64,000 nucleotides of DNA from JABDMH01 sp965223165 (GTDB lineage: Bacteria; Bacteroidota; Bacteroidia; Chitinophagales; Saprospiraceae), in NCBI GenBank assembly GCA_965223165.1, contig CBDCVQ010000020.1:682001-746000 (forward strand), read 5' to 3'. The position numbers were made by a program, and so were the translations under genes. The notes under the pieces are model-generated. The model was not told where the DNA came from, made no database searches, and saw only the letters and a program-made list of their open reading frames with translations. Positions 51,409-60,539 of the stretch are shown piece by piece (within the stretch, counting starts at the first letter, position 1; each line of letters opens with the position of its first letter).

Positions 51409-53253
51409 ATGAGTACGAATACCACCGTAAAGGAGGAAGTCACCATAAAGTTTGCCGGTGACTCCGGCGACGGTATGCAATTGACCGGTGGGCTGTTTAC
51501 CGGAAACACAGCGCTTACCGGCAGTGATCTGGCTACTTACCCCGACTTTCCCGCCGAGATTCGGGCCCCGGCCGGCACCTTGCCCGGGGTATCGGGCTTT
51601 CAGATCCATTTTGGTAGTACCCAGATCTTCACGCCGGGTGACCAGTATGATGTACTGGTCGCTATGAATGCCGCTGCGCTAAAGACCAATATTGATCAAC
51701 TGAAGAAGAGCGGCACGGTGATCGTCAACATCAACGGCTTTGACAAGCGCAATTTGCGGCTGGCCAAATATGAGGATGATGACCACCCCTTGGAAAATGG
51801 ATCCTTGGATGGGTATGAGGTGTATGAGATTCCCATCACCAAGATGACCAAGGAATGTCTCAAGGACTCTCCGCTGGGTGCAAAAGAACGAGATCGGTGT
51901 AAGAATATGTTTGTCCTGGGCTTCATCTACTGGAGGTATAACCGGGACATGAAAGACACGGTAGATTTTCTTCAAAGCAAGTTTGGCCGAAAGCCAGATG
52001 TGCTAGAGGCAAACATTGCCGTGCTCAAGGCCGGCTACCATTTTGGAGAGACCACCGAGACATTTTCGTCGCAATTTGAGGTCAAGGCAGCCCCATTGGA
52101 GCCCGGCACCTACCGGGGCATCATGGGCAATGAAGCCTTGGTGATGGGACTGATCACGGCCGCGCAGAAGTCGGGACTGCCTCTATTCTACGGATCCTAT
52201 CCGATCACACCGGCCTCCGATATTCTGCATGGTCTAGCCGCCCACAAGCACTTTGGTGTCCGGACCTTCCAGGCCGAGGACGAGATCGCGGCCGTATGTG
52301 CCGCCATCGGAGCCGCCTATGGTGGCAATCTCGCCGTCACCGGCACCTCCGGCCCCGGGCTCGCCCTCAAGGCCGAAGCCATTGGCCTGGCTATGATCCT
52401 GGAGCTGCCGCTGGTGATCTGCAATGTACAACGAGGGGGCCCCTCGACCGGCTTGCCCACCAAGACGGAGCAGTCCGATCTGATGCAGGCCCTCTACGGA
52501 CGCAATGGTGAATCACCGGTACCTGTGATCGCCTCCAAGTCGCCCGGCGACTGTTTTGAGGTGGCTCTGGAAGCATGCCGCATAGCTTTGCACCACATGA
52601 CCCCCGTCATGTTGCTGAGCGATGGGTATATCGCCAACAGCTCGGAGCCTTGGAAGTTTCCCAGCGCTGATGAGATTCCCGAGATCGACGTCGAGTTTAG
52701 CCAAGACGAGGCCGGCAAGACCTTCCTGCCGTACGAACGAGATGAAAACCACGTCCGTGGCTGGGCAATCCCGGGCACACCGGGGCTGGCTCATCGCATT
52801 GGAGGCCTGGAAAAAGAGGCGAATACCGGCAACGTATCGTACGCCCCCGCTAACCACGAGTACATGGTCAAAATCCGGGAGGCCAAGATCGAGAAGATCG
52901 CACACTTTATACCGGAACAGGTCATCGAAGCCGGTCCGGAAGAGGGCAATCTGCTGATCCTGGGGTGGGGATCCACCTTTGGAGCGATCCAAAGCGTCGT
53001 CCGCTCGCTCAACCAGCGTGGCTTGGCAGTGGCGCATGCACATGTGCGATACATCAAGCCATTCCCGCGCAACCTGGGAGATCTGATGAGAAACTATAAA
53101 AAGGTGCTGGTGCCGGAACTGAACAATGGACAGTTGTCCACCTTGATCCGAGACAAGTACCTGATCGATGTGTACCAGTATAACAAGATTCAGGGTATGC
53201 CCATCTCAAAGATAGAATTGGAGCATGCGGCATTGGAAACACTAGATACATAG
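51409..53253 (+). CDS. korA: 2-oxoacid:ferredoxin oxidoreductase, gamma-alpha fused subunit (KorA type)
   Basis: 614 residues. The N-terminal gamma domain (about 10-195; IKFAGDSGDGMQLTGGLF, LPGVSGFQIHFGS) is fused to the alpha pyrimidine-binding domain (YPITPASDILHGLAAHK, FQAEDEIAAVCAAIGAAYGG, GTSGPGLALKAEAIGLA) and a C-terminal transketolase-like domain II. Fused subunits of this size are typical of 2-oxoglutarate:ferredoxin oxidoreductases, which make succinyl-CoA with reduced ferredoxin. Substrate is inferred from homology; pyruvate is less likely. Lies 21 bases after ferredoxin and three bases before korB. Confidence 0.93.
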   Translation: MSTNTTVKEEVTIKFAGDSGDGMQLTGGLFTGNTALTGSDLATYPDFPAEIRAPAGTLPGVSGFQIHFGSTQIFTPGDQYDVLVAMNAAALKTNIDQLKKSGTVIVNINGFDKRNLRLAKYEDDDHPLENGSLDGYEVYEIPITKMTKECLKDSPLGAKERDRCKNMFVLGFIYWRYNRDMKDTVDFLQSKFGRKPDVLEANIAVLKAGYHFGETTETFSSQFEVKAAPLEPGTYRGIMGNEALVMGLITAAQKSGLPLFYGSYPITPASDILHGLAAHKHFGVRTFQAEDEIAAVCAAIGAAYGGNLAVTGTSGPGLALKAEAIGLAMILELPLVICNVQRGGPSTGLPTKTEQSDLMQALYGRNGESPVPVIASKSPGDCFEVALEACRIALHHMTPVMLLSDGYIANSSEPWKFPSADEIPEIDVEFSQDEAGKTFLPYERDENHVRGWAIPGTPGLAHRIGGLEKEANTGNVSYAPANHEYMVKIREAKIEKIAHFIPEQVIEAGPEEGNLLILGWGSTFGAIQSVVRSLNQRGLAVAHAHVRYIKPFPRNLGDLMRNYKKVLVPELNNGQLSTLIRDKYLIDVYQYNKIQGMPISKIELEHAALETLDT

Positions 53254-53256
53254 GCC

Positions 53257-54297
53257 ATGAGCACTAATCTACCAGCCAACGGCTTGACCGCACCATTGAA
53301 GGCCAAAGACTTTGCCTCCAACCAGGATGTACGTTGGTGCCCCGGGTGCGGAGACTATTCGATCTTGAAGCAGGTGCAAACGGTCTTTGCCGATCTCGGC
53401 CTGAACAAGGACGAAGTGGCCGTCATCTCCGGCATCGGTTGTTCGTCCAGGTTCCCCTACTATATGGAGACCTATGGGATGCACTCCATCCATGGTCGAG
53501 CACCGGCCTTCGCCAGTGGACTGAAGATGGCCAACCCCGATCTCAGCGTCTGGGTCATCACCGGCGATGGCGATGGCTTCTCGATTGGCGGCAATCATAT
53601 GCTGCATGTGCTGCGGCGCAACTTCGATCTCAATATTCTGATCTTTAACAATCAGATCTACGGCCTGACCAAGGGGCAATATTCACCGACATCCGAGGTA
53701 AACAAACGCACGAAATCGACACCACTAGGCTCCATCGACTATCCCGTCAATCCCTCGGCCCTCGCGATGGGATCCAATGCGAGTTTCGTCGCTAGATCGA
53801 TGGATCGAGACCCTAAGCATCTGAAGGAGATGCTGCATCGCAGTTACAAACATGCTGGCACGTCCTTCGTGGAGATCTATCAGAACTGCAACATTTTCAA
53901 CGATGGTGCCTTCTTCACCTTCACCGATAAGGAGACCAAGGCAGATCATTGCCTCTTTCTTGAGGACGGGCAGCCGCTGGTCTATGGCAAGGAGCGCAGC
54001 AAGGGCATCCGCATCAATGGACTGCGACCGGAGATCGTCGAGCTGGGCAACGGCGTCTCAGAGGGTGACCTGTGGATACACGACGAAAAGGATATCTTCA
54101 AAGCGTCTATGCTTACCCGGTTTTTTGATGATCCCAAGCAGGAGGGAGCCTTGCCTCGGCCCTTTGGGGTGATCTATGCGGTCGACCGACCCACGTACGA
54201 GAGTCAGCTCTTCAGTCAGATCGATCAGGCGGTAGAGTCCAAGAAAGCCGACCTGAATGCACTGATAGCCGGATCTAAGACGTGGGAGATCCAATAG
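53257..54297 (+). CDS. korB: 2-oxoacid:ferredoxin oxidoreductase, beta subunit (KorB type)
   Basis: 346 residues. Binds thiamine diphosphate and an iron-sulfur cluster: RWCPGCGDYSILKQVQ (CPGCG near 28-32), SGIGCSSRFPYYM, ITGDGDGFSIGGNHMLHVLRRN (GDGD TPP-Mg site) and LIFNNQIYGLTKGQYSPTS. These are the KorB signatures. Operates with KorA as a heterodimer or tetramer. Confidence 0.95.
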   Translation: MSTNLPANGLTAPLKAKDFASNQDVRWCPGCGDYSILKQVQTVFADLGLNKDEVAVISGIGCSSRFPYYMETYGMHSIHGRAPAFASGLKMANPDLSVWVITGDGDGFSIGGNHMLHVLRRNFDLNILIFNNQIYGLTKGQYSPTSEVNKRTKSTPLGSIDYPVNPSALAMGSNASFVARSMDRDPKHLKEMLHRSYKHAGTSFVEIYQNCNIFNDGAFFTFTDKETKADHCLFLEDGQPLVYGKERSKGIRINGLRPEIVELGNGVSEGDLWIHDEKDIFKASMLTRFFDDPKQEGALPRPFGVIYAVDRPTYESQLFSQIDQAVESKKADLNALIAGSKTWEIQ

Positions 54298-54320
54298 ATC
54301 GTAATACATAAACCAAACAT

Positions 54321-55667
54321 ATGTCTTCCCCTAAGTACTTAGTAGCAATATTCGGCGGAGCAGTGTCCGGATCTGAGGCTGCACATCAACTGGCTGCACG
54401 CGGCATATCATCCGTGGTCTTCGATCAAAATGCCCTGCCCTATGGAAAGATTGAGGACGGCTTGCCCAAATGGCATGTCAAACTACGCGATAAGGAAGAA
54501 GGGAGGATTAATGACAAGCTCAGCCACCCGCTGGTGACCTTTGTGCCGAGTACGGCTTTAGGCAAGGATATCTCCTTTGAGGATGTCTGCACCTGGGGCT
54601 TTAGTGCGGTGCTATTGGCCACCGGAGCCTGGCGCGATCGACCGCTAGCCGTGCCTGGCGTGGATCAGTACATCGGTAAAGGACTGGTGTATCAAAATCC
54701 ATTTATCTATTGGTTTAACCATAAGCATGAGCCGGGTTTTGACTCTTCGGCTTATGAAATCAAAGACGAGGTGGCCATCGTGGGTGGAGGCCTGGCCTCA
54801 TTGGATGTAGCCAAGGTGCTCATGTTTGAATTGGTGCAAAAAGCCCTCGAAGAGCGTGGTCACCAGGTGGATCTGTTTGCCCTGGATCGTAGCATCGCCC
54901 GGGTCCTGGACGGACTAGGTCTGACGCTGGAAGATCTCGGCATCAAAGGGTGTACCCTGTACTACCGGCGACGGGTCAAGGACATGCCTCTGTCTCCGGC
55001 ACCTACCGACACGCCAGAAAAACTGGCCAAAGTACAGATGGTGCGAGAGAAGGTGCTCAACAATTACAAATCCAAGTACCTCTTTAATATGGCCCCCAAC
55101 CACGTGCCCACGGAGCCTATCGTGGAGGACGGTCAACTGGTGGGTTTAGTCATGCAGGAAACGGTAATCGAGGATGGCCGGGTGATCCCCCAGCCGGGTT
55201 CCGAAAAAGAGGTACGGTTTCCTTATGTGGTATCCTCCATTGGCAGTATTCCGGAGTTGATACCCGGCATCCCTGCCTCCGGTCAAACATATCAGGTAGA
55301 AGACGAGACCTTTTGCCGTATCGCCGGCTACCCCAAGGTCTTTGCTTTGGGAAATGCCGTCACCGGCAGGGGCAACATAAAGGAGTCCATGAACCACGGT
55401 CGCATGATCTCGCAAAATGTGATCGAAGGCTATCTCAATGAGGCAGAAGGTGACCCTAACGAAGCTGCTGTCGAACGTATCGCTACTGCCATAGCGACCG
55501 TGTCAGCGGAGATCAGGGACACGAAAATATCCCTAGAAACGTACGACCAAATCATGGATCGGGTGGCAGCGCACCACCAGCGTACCGGCTACGAGGGCGA
55601 CTATATGACCTGGATGCAAAGACACATGCCCACCCGGCTGGAAGACATGCTCGGGGTCGATCACTAA
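54321..55667 (+). CDS. FAD-dependent pyridine nucleotide oxidoreductase (ferredoxin-NADP reductase-like)
   Basis: 448 residues, last gene of the operon, 23 bases after korB. FAD-binding motif IFGGAVSGSEAAHQLAARG is a variant of GxGxxG; NAD(P)-binding second Rossmann motif is VAIVGGGLASLDVAKVL, and a C-terminal FAD segment is VFALGNAVTGRGNIKESM. No redox CxxC of disulfide reductases is seen. The fold resembles adrenodoxin reductase/glutamate synthase small subunit. By context it probably passes electrons between the ferredoxin and NAD(P)H (inference). Confidence 0.85.
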   Translation: MSSPKYLVAIFGGAVSGSEAAHQLAARGISSVVFDQNALPYGKIEDGLPKWHVKLRDKEEGRINDKLSHPLVTFVPSTALGKDISFEDVCTWGFSAVLLATGAWRDRPLAVPGVDQYIGKGLVYQNPFIYWFNHKHEPGFDSSAYEIKDEVAIVGGGLASLDVAKVLMFELVQKALEERGHQVDLFALDRSIARVLDGLGLTLEDLGIKGCTLYYRRRVKDMPLSPAPTDTPEKLAKVQMVREKVLNNYKSKYLFNMAPNHVPTEPIVEDGQLVGLVMQETVIEDGRVIPQPGSEKEVRFPYVVSSIGSIPELIPGIPASGQTYQVEDETFCRIAGYPKVFALGNAVTGRGNIKESMNHGRMISQNVIEGYLNEAEGDPNEAAVERIATAIATVSAEIRDTKISLETYDQIMDRVAAHHQRTGYEGDYMTWMQRHMPTRLEDMLGVDH

Positions 55668-55709
55668 GGAGTTACAGGCCCAGGCCTGCCGAGCGTCGCT
55701 TTGCACTTC

Positions 55710-58700
55710 CTAACTTCTGCCCTTTTTCTTATCGTCTCTCAGGCGCGTCCCGATAAAGGGGATATCCGATTGCTTTATGGCCTCATTGTAGTCTGCCACA
55801 TCCCCCTCCAGTAGATCCATCCATTGTCCCTTGCGCTCCTGCCACTCGCTCAGCACATCCGCAGCGCGACTGGTCTGACCAGATGTCACCGGTGGATAGG
55901 ATCCCTCAATGATGCCTTGGATATGCCGCAATTTGGCATCCAGCTGATTGGGAAAGTTGATGACATCCTGAAAGGTCTTTTGCTTGGCTTGCACCAGCTG
56001 AGACTCAAGCGAATCGATCTGCGACACCAATGCCTTGCCGCTCTTACTCAGCGCACTGTCGGCAGCCATCTCTGCTCGTCCCTGCAATGCCTCTACCTGC
56101 GTCTTAATGTACCGCATGACCTTGACGGTCTTCACCACCTCCTGGGCGGCTTCGTCCAGGCGAGCCAGCCACAGATTCTTTTCCTCCAGATCGGCAGGAG
56201 CAATCTCCATCCGGGGGTCATATTGCACGGCAAAGTCAGATTGGAGGGTATCTCCGGCTATGCTTAAGAAAATCTTGTAATTGCCCGAGCCCACCCGGGG
56301 GCTGGCGTTGCCGCCCAGCGTCATCAGTCCCTTGATTGGCTCCTCTCCTTCCGGCACCAGATTCCAGACCAGCTTGTTCAGGCCCTTTTTGACCTTCAAC
56401 TGGTCAGGCTTCTTCTTTGCTTGACTGGAGTAGGACTTTAGTTCTCGGCCTTCGGAGTCCGTGATCCAGTAGGATGCCTGCACGGTGTCCACTGGATCTG
56501 CCAGATAGTAGTAGGACATCAGTCCAAAGTCGGGATTGGCACCCCTATCTGAAAGGCTGTCATTTCTCGGCCCGCCCCACAGCGTCGCTATGCCCGGGGT
56601 AAACAACTGATTGCGCCCACTCATCGCGCCAGACCACTCCCGTACGGGTGTCAGGTCATCCAGGATCCAGAATGCCCGGCCCTGGGTGGCTACGACGAGG
56701 TCACCCTGGTGTACCTTCATATCGGTAATGGGCACGATCGGCAGATTCAACTGAAAGTTTGACCAGTTGGCTCCATCATCAAAGGACACGTACATGCCCG
56801 TCTCCGTACCTGCATACAGCAGCCCACTACGAGTGGGATCCTCTCGCACCGTACGCACGTGGGCCTCTTCACCAATGCCCCGTACGGCGCGGCGCCAAGA
56901 CTGCCCATAGTCCTCGGTGATGAAAATATGAGGTGTGAAGTCATTGAACTTATAGCGTGTGAAGGCAACCACCGCTTTCCCAGGCTCATGGGCGCTGGCA
57001 TCAATACAATTGACAATGCCCTCCTCCATCTGAGGCGGTGTGATGTCCGTCCATTGGGCCCCTCCATCCTGGGTCACGTGTACCAATCCGTCGTCCGTGC
57101 CTACCCAGAGCACTTGCGGATCATGTTTTGACTCGGCCACGTACATGATCGTGTGATAGTTTTCACCCCCGGCACCTTCGTTGGTGATGGGGCCGCCGCC
57201 CCAGTTCAGTTTTTCTACGGTATTCCGGGTCAGGTCCGGGCTGATCTCCTGCCAATGCAAGCCCCTGTCCATCGACTTCAACAGTTTATTGCCCGCATGG
57301 TACAGCACCTCTCGGTCGTGCTCGGACAGGATGATGGGCGCATTCCAATTGAAGCGATATTTCATATCCAGTGGCTTTTCGCCCAGGCCCAGATGGGTGT
57401 ATGCCATGATGTCTTTGGACGATTTCAGCTCTGTGTCGTACTCCGTGATAATGCCCTGGTAGCATCCGGCATACACGAGTCGGGGATCATCCGGATCGAA
57501 GGCGGTGTAAGCACTTTCGCACCCGCCCACCCGGTAGAAATCTTGGTTAGGAATGCCTGCTCCACTGACGGCGTTGGGTATCGCAACGGTCGAATTGTCC
57601 TGCTGGCCACCGTAGACATAGTAAGGAAAGCGATTGTCGACGTTGACCCGATAAAACTGAGCCGTCGGCTGGTTGGACTGGGTGCTCCACGTCCGGCCAC
57701 CATTGTATGAGACGTTGGCGCCCCCATCGTTTCCGTTGATCATAATCATAGGATTGTCCGGGTGAATCCACAGCGCGTGATTGTCCCCGTGCGGCGTAGC
57801 CACTCGGCGAAAGCTCTTGCCCCCATCGGTCGATTGCATGTAGGGAGCGTTGAGCACCATCACCTTGTCCGGATTGACCGGATCGGCAAAGATGTGCATG
57901 TAATACCACGATCTGGCTCGTAAAATCCGGTCTTCATTAATGAGGCTCCAGCTGCGACCCGCATTGTCAGATCGGTAGAGCCCCCCCTGCTTAGACTCAA
58001 TGATCGCGTACACGCGACTCGAATTGGCCGGAGAGACCACCACCCCGATTTTGCCCATAATCGAATCTGGCAATCCCTGCGAAAGTTCTGACCATGTATC
58101 TCCGCCATTGGTCGTCTTCCAGATACCGCTGCCCTCTCCCCCGCTGCGCATCTGCCACGGCAGTCGCTGATGGTCCCAATAAGCGGCGTACAGCACGCGA
58201 GGATTCTGCATATCCATACTGAGATCGCACGCACCGGAGGATTCATCGACAAAGTGTACCTGCTCCCAATCTAATCCTCCATTTTTGGAGCGATAAAGGC
58301 CCCGGTCATTCGTCGGTTGATACGGACTACCTTGCACGGCCACATACACCCAGTCAGGGTTGGTGGGATGCACCCGAATCTGCGAAATCTGCCGCGACCG
58401 ATCCAGCCCCATATGGGTCCAGGTATGACCGGCATCGGTCGACTTGTAGAGGCCATCGCCATGTGAAGTCATCACACCTCGCACGGGTGCCTCACCCATC
58501 CCCACGTAGATGACATTGGGATCACTCGGTGCCACGGCAATGGCCCCGACGGACCCGGTCTTAAAGTAGCCGTCACTGATGTTGCGCCAAGAGGCGCCCC
58601 CGTCGCTCGACTTCCACACCCCGCCACCGGTGCTGCCAAAGTAAAAGGTGAATGGATCTTGAACTACTCCACACACGGTGGTAGAACGGCCTCCCCGAAA

Positions 58701-58850
58701 TGGCCCAATATTTCGCCATTTCATGCCGTGAAACAGAGAATCATCGAATACTTGCGCGGAGGAGCTTGTCCGACGATACAAGGGCTCGTTTTGAGCATCG
58801 ACCGATGTACAAAGCACGGCCACCAGAGACAGGATAAACATGGACTTCAT
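55710..58850 (-). CDS. secreted VPS10/sortilin-fold protein with BNR repeats, copy 2
   Basis: 1,046 residues; signal peptide (MKSMFILSLVAVLCTSVDAQ). Asp-box repeats include KSSDGGASW, KSTDAGHTW, RSKNGGLDW, KTTNGGDTW, RSDNAGRSW, KSMDRGLHW, VTQDGGAQW and ITEDYGQSW. Blocks such as WRNIGPFRGGRSTTV near the N-terminus, NDGGANVSYNGGRTW and QGRAFWILDDL match copy 1 (VGPYRGGRST, NDGGANVTLNGGQTW and QGRGFWILDAL) so the two are clear paralogues. It converges on the oxidoreductase operon with 42 bases between. Confidence 0.88.
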   Translation of the reverse strand: MKSMFILSLVAVLCTSVDAQNEPLYRRTSSSAQVFDDSLFHGMKWRNIGPFRGGRSTTVCGVVQDPFTFYFGSTGGGVWKSSDGGASWRNISDGYFKTGSVGAIAVAPSDPNVIYVGMGEAPVRGVMTSHGDGLYKSTDAGHTWTHMGLDRSRQISQIRVHPTNPDWVYVAVQGSPYQPTNDRGLYRSKNGGLDWEQVHFVDESSGACDLSMDMQNPRVLYAAYWDHQRLPWQMRSGGEGSGIWKTTNGGDTWSELSQGLPDSIMGKIGVVVSPANSSRVYAIIESKQGGLYRSDNAGRSWSLINEDRILRARSWYYMHIFADPVNPDKVMVLNAPYMQSTDGGKSFRRVATPHGDNHALWIHPDNPMIMINGNDGGANVSYNGGRTWSTQSNQPTAQFYRVNVDNRFPYYVYGGQQDNSTVAIPNAVSGAGIPNQDFYRVGGCESAYTAFDPDDPRLVYAGCYQGIITEYDTELKSSKDIMAYTHLGLGEKPLDMKYRFNWNAPIILSEHDREVLYHAGNKLLKSMDRGLHWQEISPDLTRNTVEKLNWGGGPITNEGAGGENYHTIMYVAESKHDPQVLWVGTDDGLVHVTQDGGAQWTDITPPQMEEGIVNCIDASAHEPGKAVVAFTRYKFNDFTPHIFITEDYGQSWRRAVRGIGEEAHVRTVREDPTRSGLLYAGTETGMYVSFDDGANWSNFQLNLPIVPITDMKVHQGDLVVATQGRAFWILDDLTPVREWSGAMSGRNQLFTPGIATLWGGPRNDSLSDRGANPDFGLMSYYYLADPVDTVQASYWITDSEGRELKSYSSQAKKKPDQLKVKKGLNKLVWNLVPEGEEPIKGLMTLGGNASPRVGSGNYKIFLSIAGDTLQSDFAVQYDPRMEIAPADLEEKNLWLARLDEAAQEVVKTVKVMRYIKTQVEALQGRAEMAADSALSKSGKALVSQIDSLESQLVQAKQKTFQDVINFPNQLDAKLRHIQGIIEGSYPPVTSGQTSRAADVLSEWQERKGQWMDLLEGDVADYNEAIKQSDIPFIGTRLRDDKKKGRS

Positions 58851-59209
58851 GAGTCAATAGAGCTTGTAAAATGTTTGCTGGAAAATACTAAAATTCTCCC
58901 CGCTTTAGGCAGGCTTGAATTACTGTCAGCGTTTTGAATCGCGACGCAATTTGGTCGGCTGAAAAGGCGCAAAACATGATCGAAACGAGCTCGGAGCGTC
59001 GAGTATGAGCATGCGAGAAGTGAAGGAGCCAAAAAAGCAGGTGGGCAGCTAGCCCTAGCTCTCTACCGAGGTGTCCAATCCTGAGGCTCTGCTTCGATGT
59101 AAGCAGCGATGTACCCATAGAAATGGTCTAAGGGACCAAGAAATTTCGGGAATTTGTGCAGTGACGTGTAACTTTTGTCCTGGCGGCAAAGTATACCATT
59201 CAAACTTGT
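58851..59209. other. 359-base divergent intergenic region
   Basis: Lies between the divergent VPS10-like gene and ECF sigma operon. A TAACTTTTG sequence is 37-45 bases before the sigma ATG and could be a -7 element with one extra base. No coding frame, RNA or repeat was recognised. Confidence 0.35.
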
Positions 59210-59782
59210 ATGCAGGGATTGAACTCTCTACCGGATAATGTGCTCATGATGCGCGTGCAGGGTGATCAGCCGGACTGCCTTGGGCTCTTATACGAGCGGT
59301 ATAAGGATCCGTTGTTCTCCTTCTTTGTGCATATGACTCAGGATGGCTTTCGGTCACAGGATCTCGTGCAGACGGTATTTGTGCGGATTCTGAAGTATCG
59401 TCGACAGTTTAAAGGCGATGGAACCTTTAAGGCCTGGATGTATAGCATTGCGCGCAATGTTTTGGCAGATAGCTACCGAAAACGGAGCCGACTGCGAGAA
59501 AGAGCAGTCGACGAGCAGGCGGCGAATGAGGCGTCAAGCGAACAAATCGTCAGCGACATGGAGACCTCCGAACGATACCGGCACCTCCATGAAGCGATCG
59601 CCAAGCTGCCAAGGGACAAACGGGAGGCGCTGGTACTCATCAAACTGCATGAGATGAAATATAGGGACGTCGCTGAGATCCTGCAGATCAAAGAGTCTAC
59701 CCTCAAAGTGAAAGTCTTCCGGGCCATACGAGATCTCAAAGGGATCATGGCCCAAGACAAATCTTTCTATCGATATGAATAA
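59210..59782 (+). CDS. RNA polymerase ECF-type sigma-70 factor
   Basis: 190 residues. Region 2: LGLLYERYKDPLFSFFVHMTQDGFRSQDLVQTVFVRILKYRRQF; core FKAWMYSIARNVLADSYRKRSR; region 4: LPRDKREALVLIKLHEMKYRDVAEILQIKESTLKVKVFRAI (helix-turn-helix). First gene of an operon with HEAT-repeat membrane protein and two DUF4097 proteins; its stop overlaps the next start by eight bases. Confidence 0.94.
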   Translation: MQGLNSLPDNVLMMRVQGDQPDCLGLLYERYKDPLFSFFVHMTQDGFRSQDLVQTVFVRILKYRRQFKGDGTFKAWMYSIARNVLADSYRKRSRLRERAVDEQAANEASSEQIVSDMETSERYRHLHEAIAKLPRDKREALVLIKLHEMKYRDVAEILQIKESTLKVKVFRAIRDLKGIMAQDKSFYRYE

Positions 59783-60539
59783 AGAACAAATTGCCGTGCT
59801 AAAGGAAAAGTACCGTCAAAATCAGCTCAGTCCAAAGGAGGAGGAAGTCCTGCTGGATCTGATTGCCCAAGGCAGGCTCACGCTGGAAGACTTCGATGAC
59901 CTTTCCATCGTGGACCAGACGCTGGACGAAGCACTGATCCAGGCCGCCCCGGAAGCGATGGATCGTCAGTTTTACCATTGGCTGGCACAACAAAATCGCA
60001 CTCGGGTGGCCCCACAGCCGCGGCCTCTGCTGTCGGCTCGCTGGCTGGCAGCTGCTGCTTCATTCCTATTGCTGCTCGGTCTGGGCCTGGGGTACTTCGT
60101 GGTACAAGATTCCAGAGAGCAGGTCCGGATGATTGGGGCTCAGATGGCTGCCATGCAGGAGGATATGATGCTGGCTCTGCTCGATGATCGATCACCCAGT
60201 CACCGATTGCAGGCTGTGAGCATCACGAAGGAAATGCAGACGGTCAGCGAAACGGTAGCAGAGGCCTTGCTCTACACGATCAATCACGACGAAAGCGACA
60301 ATGTGCGCATGGCAGGGATCGAGGCACTGGTCCCCTACGCCGAGGACGAGAGAGTTAGATCCGGATTGGTTCAATCCATCCGCCATCAGCACTCTCCCCT
60401 GGTCTTGCTGACCCTGGCCGAAGCCCTGAAAGCCATCGGTGCCAATAGTACACTGGAAGAATTCCAGCGCCAGCTGCATCCCGATCTACCCGACGAGTTG
60501 CGATCAGAATTGGAAACGGGTCTAAAAGTTTTACTATGA
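59775..60539 (+). CDS. membrane protein with HEAT-like repeats, probable anti-sigma factor
   Basis: 254 residues. Cytoplasmic N-terminal 95 residues (LKEKYRQNQLSPKEEEVLLDLIAQG) typical of Bacteroidota anti-sigma helices, one membrane segment at about 92-112 (WLAAAASFLLLLGLGLGYFVV), and periplasmic helical repeats (AVSITKEMQTVSETVAEALLYTI; NVRMAGIEALVPYAEDERVRSGL) resembling HEAT repeats. It overlaps both neighbours (8 and 4 bases), implying stoichiometric production with the sigma factor. Anti-sigma role is inferred from architecture and position. Confidence 0.75.
   Translation: MNKEQIAVLKEKYRQNQLSPKEEEVLLDLIAQGRLTLEDFDDLSIVDQTLDEALIQAAPEAMDRQFYHWLAQQNRTRVAPQPRPLLSARWLAAAASFLLLLGLGLGYFVVQDSREQVRMIGAQMAAMQEDMMLALLDDRSPSHRLQAVSITKEMQTVSETVAEALLYTINHDESDNVRMAGIEALVPYAEDERVRSGLVQSIRHQHSPLVLLTLAEALKAIGANSTLEEFQRQLHPDLPDELRSELETGLKVLL

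Noticed and set aside
55668..55709. GC-rich CAGGCCTG palindrome between the oxidoreductase and second VPS10 gene as a terminator
   Set aside because: The stem is only an 8-base self-complementary site without a loop or T-run.
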